Origin: an uncultured archaeon | Lineage (GTDB): Archaea; Halobacteriota; Methanosarcinia; Methanosarcinales; Methanoperedenaceae | Direction of reading: 5' to 3' | NCBI GenBank assembly: GCA_902384525.1 | Contig: CABMCA010000047.1 | Span: 1 to 64,000, forward strand | DNA: 64,000 nt | Shown: in pieces, positions 56,688 through 64,000 of the stretch | Layout of the letters: each line of letters opens with the position of its first letter | Position numbering within the stretch: position 1 is the stretch's first letter | Position numbers and translations under genes: made by a program | Notes under the pieces: generated by a model | Databases searched by the model: none | What the model saw: only the letters and a program-made list of their open reading frames with translations | What the model was told of the DNA's origin: nothing

Positions 56688-58154
56688 CTATTTTGTCAGG
56701 TCTTCAAGGCTTGAACCCGCAGAACTGCTTCCGACATCAGCTTTTTTATCCTTACTTGATATGGTGTCTGAAGTACTGTGTTCCTTCATTTTTTTCTGAC
56801 TTATTTCAGGTTTGTGTATTGCATTTTGTTGTGATATTACAGGTTCACCGATATTGAATTTGGCAACCTCGTCCTGCAATTCGTCAGATAATTTTGCAAG
56901 TTCCTGGGCTGCATTAACAAGCACATCCATTGAAGTTGTCTGCTGTTGCGCTGCCGCTGAGGTTTCCTGTGTACCTGCCGCTGATTCTTCACATATCGAT
57001 GATACATCTTCTACAGAAGCTGTTACCTCTTCAACGGAGGCGGATTGTTGCTCTGTGGCTGCTGCAATTTCATTAATCATTGTTGCCACGTCTGCTGCTG
57101 CCTTGACTATCTGGTTGATCGCTGATACTGTGCCTTCCATGATCTTTGTTCCGTCAAAAACGGTTTTTGTACCCTGTTCCATGGCCACAACAGCCTGATT
57201 TGTACCCTGCTGTATCTCTTTTATTAATCCGGTTATCTGGTTTGCAGCATTACGGGATTCCTCTGCGAGTTTTCTGACTTCATCAGCTACCACTGCAAAG
57301 CCTCTTCCATGCTCTCCTGCACGTGCAGCTTCTATGGCTGCGTTGAGGGCAAGAAGGTTTGTCTGGTCTGCAATATTTGTTATCACGCTAATGATCTCGC
57401 CTATTCGCTGTGATTTGCCGTCAAGCTGTTTTATTACAGTTGCTGAATTATCCACAGTTGATTGGATCTCAGTCATCTTATGAGCCACATCGCCTGACAT
57501 TTTACCAACCTGCGAAGCAGTCGTGCTGGCAGCAGTTGCGCCTTCGGCTGCTTTCTGTGAGCTCGTTGCGACTTGCTGGACGCTCTGTGATAGTTCCTTC
57601 ATGGCACGGCTGACTTCATCCATCTTTGATGCCTGCTGGCCTACTCCTGTGGCAATATCCTGTGTGGTGTTTGAGATCTGGTCAGTGGATGCTTTCATTT
57701 CTTCACTTGATCCTGAAAGTTCCTGGGCTGTACTGGCTACTTTTAATGAGACATTCTGGACTTTGCCAGTTAAAGTTCGCAGATTCAAAGTCATTCTCTT
57801 GAAATATTCGGCAAGTTTTCCGAGTTCGTCCTTTGAGGAGACATTTACTTCCACTGTTAAATCCCCCTCTGCGATCCTGTCAGCGGCATTTATAAATTCA
57901 TTTAACGGTTTCATTATAGAACGGGTCAGCCCCATACACATGAGTATGGATGAAAATATGATGAAAATGATACAAAGTGTGATAGCCAGTTTCGGATCAA
58001 TAAAAACGCTTACGCTCTCCTCATATAAACCTACAAATCCTATAATTAACATCAATAAATCAACCACAACGAAGCTGTAAATGATTTTCGAACTAATATT
58101 GAATTTATCAATGGTCAGTTCATTTGCACCATCGATTATTTTTATTAATTTCAT
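56688..58154 (-). CDS. Methyl-accepting chemotaxis protein with SLEDLTK tail
   Basis: 488 residues. Two helices (about 25-43 and 57-76) with a short loop, HAMP, and signalling domain (tip [20 protein letters not shown]). A linker of about 50 residues with low complexity ends in SSLEDLTK, the same ending as in two other receptors here. Ten bases later is cheW. The protein is very similar to the receptor at 53112, pointing to recent duplication. Start has GGAGAG upstream. Confidence 0.92.
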   Translation of the reverse strand: MKLIKIIDGANELTIDKFNISSKIIYSFVVVDLLMLIIGFVGLYEESVSVFIDPKLAITLCIIFIIFSSILMCMGLTRSIMKPLNEFINAADRIAEGDLTVEVNVSSKDELGKLAEYFKRMTLNLRTLTGKVQNVSLKVASTAQELSGSSEEMKASTDQISNTTQDIATGVGQQASKMDEVSRAMKELSQSVQQVATSSQKAAEGATAASTTASQVGKMSGDVAHKMTEIQSTVDNSATVIKQLDGKSQRIGEIISVITNIADQTNLLALNAAIEAARAGEHGRGFAVVADEVRKLAEESRNAANQITGLIKEIQQGTNQAVVAMEQGTKTVFDGTKIMEGTVSAINQIVKAAADVATMINEIAAATEQQSASVEEVTASVEDVSSICEESAAGTQETSAAAQQQTTSMDVLVNAAQELAKLSDELQDEVAKFNIGEPVISQQNAIHKPEISQKKMKEHSTSDTISSKDKKADVGSSSAGSSLEDLTK

Positions 58155-58193
58155 TTTTTCTCTCCATCTAATATTGTTAAAGTATCAATACTC

Positions 58194-60386
58194 CTATTTT
58201 GTCAGGTCTTGAAGGCTTGAATCCTTCAGACTGCTTCCGACTTCAGTCTTATGTTCAATTGTTTTATGTTCAGCAGTTTTTCGTTCATGGGCAGGTTTGT
58301 ACTCGACCTTTGCAGGTTCATACGCGTGTTTTTGTTCTTTTGCAGATGTATCAATTTTGAATTTGGCAACCTCGGCCTGCAATTCATTTGATAATTTTGC
58401 CATTTCCTGGGCTGCATTAACAAGCTGGTCCATTGTAGCCGACTGTTCTTCTGCGGACGCTGATGTCTCCTGTGTGCCTGCTGCTGATTCCTGGCTTATG
58501 GCAGATACATCCTCAACAGATGATGTTACTTCTTGAACCGAGGCAGACTGCTCCTGTGCTGCTGCTGCTATTTCCTGTACCATTGTGGCAACTTCTGCCG
58601 CTGCTTTTACGATCTCGTCTATGGCATTCACGGTATCTGCTATATTCTTTGTGCCTTCACCTACTGTCTTTGTTCCCTGTTCCATGGTTGTTACAGCCTG
58701 TTTTGTTCCCTGTTGTATATCTTTGATCAATCCCGTGATCTGGTTGGCAGCACCACGGGATTCTTCAGCGAGTTTCCGTACTTCATCAGCAACTACCGCA
58801 AAGCTCCGTCCGTGTTCTCCTGCTCGTGCAGCTTCTATTGCAGCGTTTAAGGCAAGGAGGTTGGTCTGGTCTGCAATATTGGTGATAACACTGATTATTT
58901 CGCCTATCTGCTGCGATTTACCATCGAGCTGTTTTATAGCAGTTGCTGAACCATCTACAGTTGACTGGATTTCGGACATCTTTTTGGCCACATCTTCTGA
59001 CAACCTGCCCACTTTCTGGGCAGTTGTGCTGGCTGCGCCTGCAACTTCAGATGCTTTCTGGGAGTTGATTGCAACCTGCTGGACGCTTTCTGACATCTCC
59101 TTCATAGCACGGCTTATCTCAGCCATCTTTGTCGCCTGCGAGCTTACACCTGTTGCAATGTCCTGTGTGGTGTTTGATATCTGGTCAGTGGATGCTTTCA
59201 TCTCTTCACTTGATGCTGAAAGTTCATGAGCGGTAGAGGCTACTTTCAATGCAGAGCTTTGCACTTTTCCAATAACTGATCTCAGGTTTTCGGTCATAGC
59301 AGCGAGGGCACCGAATAACTGCCCGATCTCATCATTTGACAACTTTTTCACCTTAACTGTCAGGTCGCCTGCTGCAATTTTATTGGAGATGCGAAGCATT
59401 CTGCCGATTGGTCTGGTGAGATATCTTGAAAACCATATTCCAATAATCGACCCCAATACTGAAAAAATTAAGATTACTATTATCAGGCCATTCCTTATTG
59501 CATAAACCGGATCGCTGAAATCTTCAATATAACTTCCTGAAGCTATTATCCAATCCCTGGGCTGATAGTAAGTATATGCAACAACTTTATCCCTCCCTTC
59601 CCATGGATACTGGATATAGCCTTCTTTAGTTTCAGTTATTTTCTTAATGAAATCATACTCATAGAGATTCTCTCCTTCCCTGTCCGGATGTATTATCAGG
59701 TTGCCTTTTGAATCAATAACATAAAGATAACCTGTTTTTCCCACGACTATGCTTTTCATCTTCTCTTTGATTTGATTTACAAATGGATCCTCAGGAATAC
59801 CAACATACAAAATACCGATTATCTTCCCCGATCCATCCTTAATAGGTTCGTAAGCTGTCAGATACCATGCATTAACCACCCATGCCCTGCCGTAATAGGT
59901 CTCGCCGCGCATTATAACAGCATCATACACTGGTTTTGAAACTGTTGTTCCTATCGCACGCGAACCATCGGTATTGATCACATTTGTGGAAATCCGGACC
60001 GCTTCCTCCCCTATCACCTGGAATACCGTTGCTGTACCCCCTACCATATTTTTAACAGAGTCTACTATCTCAAAGTTCCCATTCAGTACATAATTGTCGC
60101 CCAGTTGCATCTTGCCATTTACGATACTGGGTTTTCCCCTGGAATAGAATTGGGCTTTTGCAACTCCGAGTGAATTGTTGACATTATTCTGTGCAAGAGA
60201 AAATGTCATATCTACAGTATCTTTTTCCAGACTTACCTGTTCTTCTAATTTATTCTGTATCTCTGTATTTAATGAGCTTTGTGTTTCATTATAGGCATAT
60301 AAACCTATGATCGTCACTGGTATTATCGAGAGGATTAATGCAAAAATTATAATTTTATATTTTATGCTGATGTCTTTGATTTCCAT
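58194..60386 (-). CDS. Methyl-accepting chemotaxis protein with Cache sensor
   Basis: About 730 residues from ATG at 60386; TTG six codons upstream is the only longer option. TM1 near 10-30, a Cache_3/Cache_2-type extracytoplasmic domain (about 35-285: [56 protein letters not shown]), TM2 near 300-320, HAMP, and signalling domain. It should bind a small ligand such as an organic acid or amino acid in the Cache pocket. The tail is His/Lys-rich and ends in SSLQDLTK. First gene of the transcript with the 488-residue receptor and cheW. Confidence 0.92.
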   Translation of the reverse strand: MEIKDISIKYKIIIFALILSIIPVTIIGLYAYNETQSSLNTEIQNKLEEQVSLEKDTVDMTFSLAQNNVNNSLGVAKAQFYSRGKPSIVNGKMQLGDNYVLNGNFEIVDSVKNMVGGTATVFQVIGEEAVRISTNVINTDGSRAIGTTVSKPVYDAVIMRGETYYGRAWVVNAWYLTAYEPIKDGSGKIIGILYVGIPEDPFVNQIKEKMKSIVVGKTGYLYVIDSKGNLIIHPDREGENLYEYDFIKKITETKEGYIQYPWEGRDKVVAYTYYQPRDWIIASGSYIEDFSDPVYAIRNGLIIVILIFSVLGSIIGIWFSRYLTRPIGRMLRISNKIAAGDLTVKVKKLSNDEIGQLFGALAAMTENLRSVIGKVQSSALKVASTAHELSASSEEMKASTDQISNTTQDIATGVSSQATKMAEISRAMKEMSESVQQVAINSQKASEVAGAASTTAQKVGRLSEDVAKKMSEIQSTVDGSATAIKQLDGKSQQIGEIISVITNIADQTNLLALNAAIEAARAGEHGRSFAVVADEVRKLAEESRGAANQITGLIKDIQQGTKQAVTTMEQGTKTVGEGTKNIADTVNAIDEIVKAAAEVATMVQEIAAAAQEQSASVQEVTSSVEDVSAISQESAAGTQETSASAEEQSATMDQLVNAAQEMAKLSNELQAEVAKFKIDTSAKEQKHAYEPAKVEYKPAHERKTAEHKTIEHKTEVGSSLKDSSLQDLTK

Positions 60387-60437
60387 AATATTCGCTCGTT
60401 CCAAAAATTTTCAGTTATGACAAAATAAATTTACCGA

Positions 60438-60468
60438 TTTATAAATGGATTTGTGAAAAATGTGTGAA
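60438..60468 (-). promoter_or_regulatory. Shared 31-bp promoter block, copy 2
   Basis: Minus strand: TTCACACATTT, TTCACAAATCCA, TTTATAAA. It differs from copy 1 (63635) at three positions, with identical length and spacing. TATA box lies about 50 bases before the receptor ATG, giving a short leader. Confidence 0.65.
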
Positions 60469-60470
60469 CT

Positions 60471-60512
60471 GAAAAAAGAAAGAAAAGCAGCTTCCTTATG
60501 TGGTAGCTGCTT
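60471..60512 (-). terminator. Hairpin and T-rich tract at the end of cheW (copy 2)
   Basis: Minus strand: AAGCAGCT (60505-60512) pairs perfectly with AGCTGCTT (60485-60492) around a 12-base loop containing the stop codon, followed by a T-rich tract ending at 60471. It immediately precedes promoter copy 2, so the two transcription units are cleanly separated. Confidence 0.55.
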
Positions 60513-61014
60513 CAGCTTCGGTGGCTATGTTGCTTACGTTGTGAAGTTCTTTGGCGCTGAGTATTTTATCAAGATCAAGAAGAATAAGCAGCCTGTCTTC
60601 CATCTTACCCACGCCACGCACATATTCCGTGCCTATTTTATTGGCAATGACAGCAGGCGCAGGCTCAACACTGTTTTCAGGGAGGCGTATTACCTCACTC
60701 ACTGAATCAACGATAAAACCCATCACGGTCTCGCCGATATCCGCGACAATGATGCGTGTATTCTCATTATGTTCTTTGCTTTCCATGCCCATTATCACAT
60801 TGAGGTTGATTACTACAATTATCCTGCCGCGAAGGTTGATAATTCCTTTCACATATCCTGATGCCTGCGGTATCTTTGTGATATTGGTCATGCGGATGAT
60901 CTCCTGCACGTTCATGATCTCGACACCGAACTCTTCGGTGCCGATATTAAAAACGACAAGCTGTAGCTCGTCGCCGGATTTTGCTTTTGCGTCCTGTGGT
61001 TGTATTTGCGCCAT
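60496..61014 (-). CDS. cheW: CheW adaptor (copy 2)
   Basis: 172 residues, nearly identical to the copy at 56160: one core change (Asn for Ser in LPENSVEP) and seven changes in the last twenty residues. Ribosome site and spacing after the receptor stop are also the same. Either a very recent duplication or gene conversion. It forms a pair with the 843-residue receptor. Confidence 0.93.
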   Translation of the reverse strand: MAQIQPQDAKAKSGDELQLVVFNIGTEEFGVEIMNVQEIIRMTNITKIPQASGYVKGIINLRGRIIVVINLNVIMGMESKEHNENTRIIVADIGETVMGFIVDSVSEVIRLPENSVEPAPAVIANKIGTEYVRGVGKMEDRLLILLDLDKILSAKELHNVSNIATEAEAATT

Positions 61015-61023
61015 TGTATCCTC

Positions 61024-63555
61024 CTATTTTGTCAGGTCTTCAAGGCTTTCTTCGGGAGGACTGTTCATGGCTTCAACTTCTTCTTTTTCCTTTTTTGTTG
61101 TCCTAACCTTTGAAGCTTGCTTGTTTTCTTTTGTTTTTTCATGAACAACCGCAGGTTTGGATTGCACTTCTTTCGCAGATTTGGATTGCGTTTCTTTCGC
61201 AGGTTTGGATTGCACTTCTTTTGCAGCTTTGTTATCAGGAACAGGTTTATGTTCTATTTTGGCGGGTTCCTGTTTAATAGGAGTTGTTACAACTTCACCG
61301 AGATTGAACTTGCCCACTTCAGCCTGCAATTCATTTGATAGTTTTGCAAGTTCCTGGGCTGCATTAACAAGCACATCCATTGATGCTGACTGCTCTTCTG
61401 CGGCTGCGGATGTTTCCTCTGTGCCTGCCGCTGATTCTTCGCTTATGGCTGATACATCCTCTACTGAAGAGGTTACTTCTTCGATAGAGGCGGACTGTTC
61501 TTCTGCGGCCGCAGCTATTTCCTGCACCATTGTAGCCACTTCTCCGGCAGCTTTAACTATCTTATTGATGGCGCCAACGGTTTCCTCAATAGTCTTTGCT
61601 CCTTCGCCAACGGTCTTTGTGCCCTGTTCCATTGATGTCACAGCCTGTTTTGTACCCTGCTGTATCTCTTTTATTAATCCGGTGATCTTGTTAGCCGCGC
61701 CTCTTGATTCTTCGGCAAGTTTCCTGACCTCGTCCGCAACTACCGCAAAGCCCCTGCCATGTTCTCCTGCCCTGGCCGCTTCTATGGCTGCGTTTAAGGC
61801 GAGGAGGTTTGTCTGGTCTGCGATATTGGTTATCACACCAATAATCTCTCCTATCTCCTGTGATTTGCCGTCAAGCTGTTTTATCACTGTTGCTGAATTA
61901 TCCACAGTTGACTGGATTTCAGACATCTTATTTGCAACATCATTTGACATCTTGCCCACTTGCTGGGCTGTCGCGCTGGCAGATGTCGCACCCTCCGCAG
62001 CTTTCTGTGAGTTCGTGGCGACCTCCTGTATGCTTTCTGACATCTCCCTCATTGCACGGCTTACTTCAGCCATCTTGGAGGACTGCGAGCTTACGCCTGT
62101 GGCAATATCCTGTGTTGTGCTGGTAATCTGGTCTGTGGAAGCTTTCATTTGCTCACTTGTCGCTGAAAGTTCCTGTGCAGTAGTGGCTACTCTTTCTGCG
62201 CTTTGCTTCATTGATAATATCAGTTGCTGCAAGCTTTTTTGCAGGTTATTTATCCCGCTTGTGATCTTTCCGAAATCACCTTTACCTTCCACCTGGACAT
62301 GCTTTGTCAGGTCGCCATGGGACATCGAATCCAGTACTTCATTAGTATCTCCAATAACTAACCTGAGGTCTGCCTGCATATTATTGATTGAAGTGGTTAT
62401 TTTGTTGAAATCTCCTTTTGCATCCATCTGGACATGCTTTGAGAGGTCTCCTTCTGATATCGCCCCCATCACATTACTAACATCTCCTATAACGTTATTC
62501 AGGTCATTTGCCATGTTCTGGAATGTGCCGGAAAGTGTGCCAATTTCATCCCTGGACTTATTCTGCATATTGACATTCAGCTTGCCGGATGCAATATCTT
62601 TCGCCCCGAGGACAACCTCATCCACAGGTTTTGTAATGGCGCGGGAAATATATATCCCGATTCCAAGACCTAATACTATAGCTATTATGGAAAGCACTAT
62701 GATGGTGGTCTTGGCGGTTGAATTCGTACTGGCTATTCCGGCAAGCGCTGCAGCCTGGTCTGCATCGGCATCTGTTTCGAATTCAGCGATTATAGGCTCT
62801 ATTGCATGTACGTAATTTGTGAATTCTGTTGTTTTGGATGCGATCTTATTATCTATATCCACAATTTTATCAAAAGCTGCCGTATAAACAAGGAGCTTGG
62901 CATTGATATCGATCTTTACATCCTGGGGCAGCTTGCTGGCCGCCAGGTGGTTCATAAGGATCTTTTCATTATCATGCAATTTTTTTTGATAGGCTACATC
63001 CTGCCTCATTATGTAATCCTTTTCATTCCTCCTCAATGTCAGCATATCTGCCATTAACTGGTCATCGTTCTGTTCCGTGATATCTGCTTCAACAGCTTGC
63101 ACCGCACTCCTCATTTCAAACTGCAGTCCCAGGGTTTCATTAAGGCCTTTTGTCTTATAGAGTTCAGCAGTCTCAAGGAATGCTTTTTCATATCCTTCGA
63201 TATCAGTTATCACTTTTACTGACATGTCCTTTCTTTCCTGGGGGATATCAAGCGCCTGCATCTCAGTTGCTTCTTGCTTTACGTTCGCCACCGAAGCTTT
63301 TACTTTATCGATATATGAGAGATCCTTGCGTGCAAAAAAGTCTTTCTCAGAACGTCTTGCTTCCAGCATGCTTACATCCATAGCAAGAGCTTTTTCTTTA
63401 CTTGTAATCGCATTATCGATCACTTTATTTGTTTCCTGGTTTATTGTGCCAAGGGTAGTTATGCTTACAACCGCCAATATTATAAGCAGGATGCTGACAA
63501 GCCCGAATCCGCCCAGCAGCTTCTTGCTTAAAGACATATCTTTTATACTTACCAT
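61024..63555 (-). CDS. Methyl-accepting chemotaxis protein with HBM sensor
   Basis: 843 residues. TM1 near 12-33; a helical bimodular (HBM) sensor of about 245 residues with the twin signatures [13 protein letters not shown] and [15 protein letters not shown]2 near 283-303; three HAMP-like units ([52 protein letters not shown]); signalling domain with the usual tip. HBM domains in bacteria sense organic acids and related compounds. The linker has an eight-residue tandem repeat (KEVQSKPA-like) and ends in SLEDLTK. Start has GGAGG. First gene of its transcript. Confidence 0.93.
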   Translation of the reverse strand: MVSIKDMSLSKKLLGGFGLVSILLIILAVVSITTLGTINQETNKVIDNAITSKEKALAMDVSMLEARRSEKDFFARKDLSYIDKVKASVANVKQEATEMQALDIPQERKDMSVKVITDIEGYEKAFLETAELYKTKGLNETLGLQFEMRSAVQAVEADITEQNDDQLMADMLTLRRNEKDYIMRQDVAYQKKLHDNEKILMNHLAASKLPQDVKIDINAKLLVYTAAFDKIVDIDNKIASKTTEFTNYVHAIEPIIAEFETDADADQAAALAGIASTNSTAKTTIIVLSIIAIVLGLGIGIYISRAITKPVDEVVLGAKDIASGKLNVNMQNKSRDEIGTLSGTFQNMANDLNNVIGDVSNVMGAISEGDLSKHVQMDAKGDFNKITTSINNMQADLRLVIGDTNEVLDSMSHGDLTKHVQVEGKGDFGKITSGINNLQKSLQQLILSMKQSAERVATTAQELSATSEQMKASTDQITSTTQDIATGVSSQSSKMAEVSRAMREMSESIQEVATNSQKAAEGATSASATAQQVGKMSNDVANKMSEIQSTVDNSATVIKQLDGKSQEIGEIIGVITNIADQTNLLALNAAIEAARAGEHGRGFAVVADEVRKLAEESRGAANKITGLIKEIQQGTKQAVTSMEQGTKTVGEGAKTIEETVGAINKIVKAAGEVATMVQEIAAAAEEQSASIEEVTSSVEDVSAISEESAAGTEETSAAAEEQSASMDVLVNAAQELAKLSNELQAEVGKFNLGEVVTTPIKQEPAKIEHKPVPDNKAAKEVQSKPAKETQSKSAKEVQSKPAVVHEKTKENKQASKVRTTKKEKEEVEAMNSPPEESLEDLTK
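61151..61222. repeat. Three 24-bp tandem repeats in a receptor linker
   Basis: Three consecutive 24-base units (61151-61174, 61175-61198, 61199-61222) differing by a few bases, encoding three eight-residue units ([24 protein letters not shown]) in the unstructured linker before the C-terminal SLEDLTK. In-frame slippage is the likely origin. Confidence 0.85.
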
Positions 63556-63634
63556 TTTTCCTCCATTGATTATGATTCAATCTGAGGGTGCGACCCCTCA
63601 GATTGGTACTGAATATCAAAGAGAAAGCCACCAG

Positions 63635-63665
63635 TTTATAAACGGATTTGTGAATATTGTGTGAA
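63635..63665 (-). promoter_or_regulatory. Shared 31-bp promoter block, copy 1
   Basis: Minus strand: TTCACACAATA, TTCACAAATCCG, TTTATAAA. Two TTCACA half-sites are eleven bases apart (one helical turn) and the second abuts the TATA box, in the position where TFB or an activator would bind. It lies about 80 bases before the HBM receptor start. Confidence 0.65.
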
Positions 63666-63711
63666 ACTCGATATGGATGCTTTTGGAGAAAAAACGCTAT
63701 TTGTTGGAGAT

Positions 63712-63718
63712 AAAAAAA
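63712..63718 (-). terminator. T7 tract after the partial upstream gene
   Basis: Seven T residues on the minus strand begin about six bases after the stop codon of the gene that enters from the right edge, consistent with archaeal termination before promoter copy 1. Confidence 0.35.
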
Positions 63719-63723
63719 GTTCT

Positions 63724-64000
63724 CATTTCCTTTTATTTGGCCTGAATCCTTCAAGGAAACGTGGAATTTCTGTAGCGCTGCTTTTCTCCACAAATTTAGG
63801 CAGATCGTTCAATGAGGGTTTTTCCATGTGATGATCAAATCCGGATTCCTCTTTTTGAATATTAAGGTCAACTACAGGGTCGCTAACAACGATTTTCCTG
63901 ACAGCTGGAGTTACTTTGTCAGGGGTTTTTGATCCTTCAATATTTTTATCCCTGTTGGTTTTCCCTTTTGTCTTACCGTCAGTATAATAGGAATCAGGCA
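63724..64000 (-). CDS. Partial hydrophilic protein, C-terminal end
   Basis: A frame open from the window edge to a TGA at 63724, at least 91 codons. It is polar and low in hydrophobics with KTKGKTNRDKN, VRKIVVSDPVVDLNI and a last part SLNDLPKFVEKSS then EIPRFLEGFRPNKRK, suggesting a disordered region with a short C-terminal helix. I cannot name it. Its position before the receptor block makes a chemotaxis link possible, and the SLNDL stretch recalls the SLEDL ending of the receptors, but this may be chance. Confidence 0.6.

Noticed and set aside
53098-62815. Long plus-strand open frames opposite the chemoreceptor genes (for example 53098-54363, 54827-55996, 61157-62815)
   Set aside because: They are Ser/Ala/Ile-rich mirror readings of the Ala/Glu-rich receptor coiled coils, have no ribosome sites and lack any family likeness.

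Overview
The window looks like a chromosomal segment of a Methanosarcinales-type euryarchaeon, either a methanogen or an ANME-2d/Methanoperedens-like methanotroph. The evidence is archaeal TgtA, archaeal GluRS with a degenerate HIGH motif, MfnB of methanofuran synthesis, cobyric acid synthase, ribose-1,5-bisphosphate isomerase, Thg1, a GfcR-like regulator, single-domain archaeal glutamate synthase, COG1361 surface proteins and strong AAGGAGGT-type ribosome sites. Species cannot be fixed from this sequence alone.

Layout. 0-8.1 kb, minus strand: small PspC/LiaI-like membrane proteins, an Isf-like flavoprotein, tgtA, two uncharacterised surface or membrane proteins, then a tightly overlapping R15P isomerase - cobyric acid synthase - YdjM-like run and a GfcR-like regulator. 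8.2-8.7 kb, plus strand: two small membrane-stress-type proteins. 8.9-15.6 kb, minus strand: a complete N-type (bacterial-like F-type) ATPase operon, beta-epsilon-Q-R-a-c-b-alpha-gamma, preceded by a truncated 40-residue ORF that overlaps the beta gene. 15.7-17.3 kb: a graveyard of a dienelactone hydrolase pseudogene and a broken VapBC, next to an intact PIN/UPF0175 pair. 17.4-21.5 kb: gltX, a PRC-barrel protein, thg1, rnhB and a nicotinamidase-like hydrolase. 21.6-23.5 kb: an AbiE-type toxin-antitoxin operon. 23.5-29 kb: a membrane glycosyltransferase split by one stop codon, moaD-moeA, a sugar-phosphate isomerase-like protein and mfnB. 29-31.6 kb: one VapBC with a damaged toxin, one intact PIN/AF2212-like pair and an OLD-like ATPase-nuclease pseudogene. 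31.7-35.5 kb: an amine-oxidase/UGM-like flavoprotein and two glycosyltransferases in overlap, then a convergent PHP phosphoesterase. 35.6-39.2 kb and 45.3-53.0 kb: two MacB-type ABC systems, each with a COG1361 protein between its ATPase and permease genes. 39.2-42.8 kb: an intact AbrB/PIN pair, a membrane-anchored winged-helix protein, small ORFs and glutamate synthase. 42.9-45.4 kb: a three-gene ATGA-coupled operon of two polytopic membrane proteins around a geranylgeranyl-reductase-family flavoprotein. 53.1-64 kb: five chemoreceptors, two near-identical CheW proteins and a two-CW cysteine protein, all on the minus strand.

The best leads for something undescribed are: (1) a 31-bp promoter block kept at identical length in front of three transcription units of the chemoreceptor region, one of which starts with the two-CW protein, which suggests a dedicated regulon; (2) the membrane protein / GGR-family reductase / membrane protein operon, which looks like a small isoprenoid-modifying system; (3) the truncated leader ORF and the repeat-built subunit-a tail in the N-ATPase operon. 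Toxin-antitoxin loci are dense (six, of which two are visibly decayed). I found no CRISPR array, rRNA, tRNA or complete insertion sequence.
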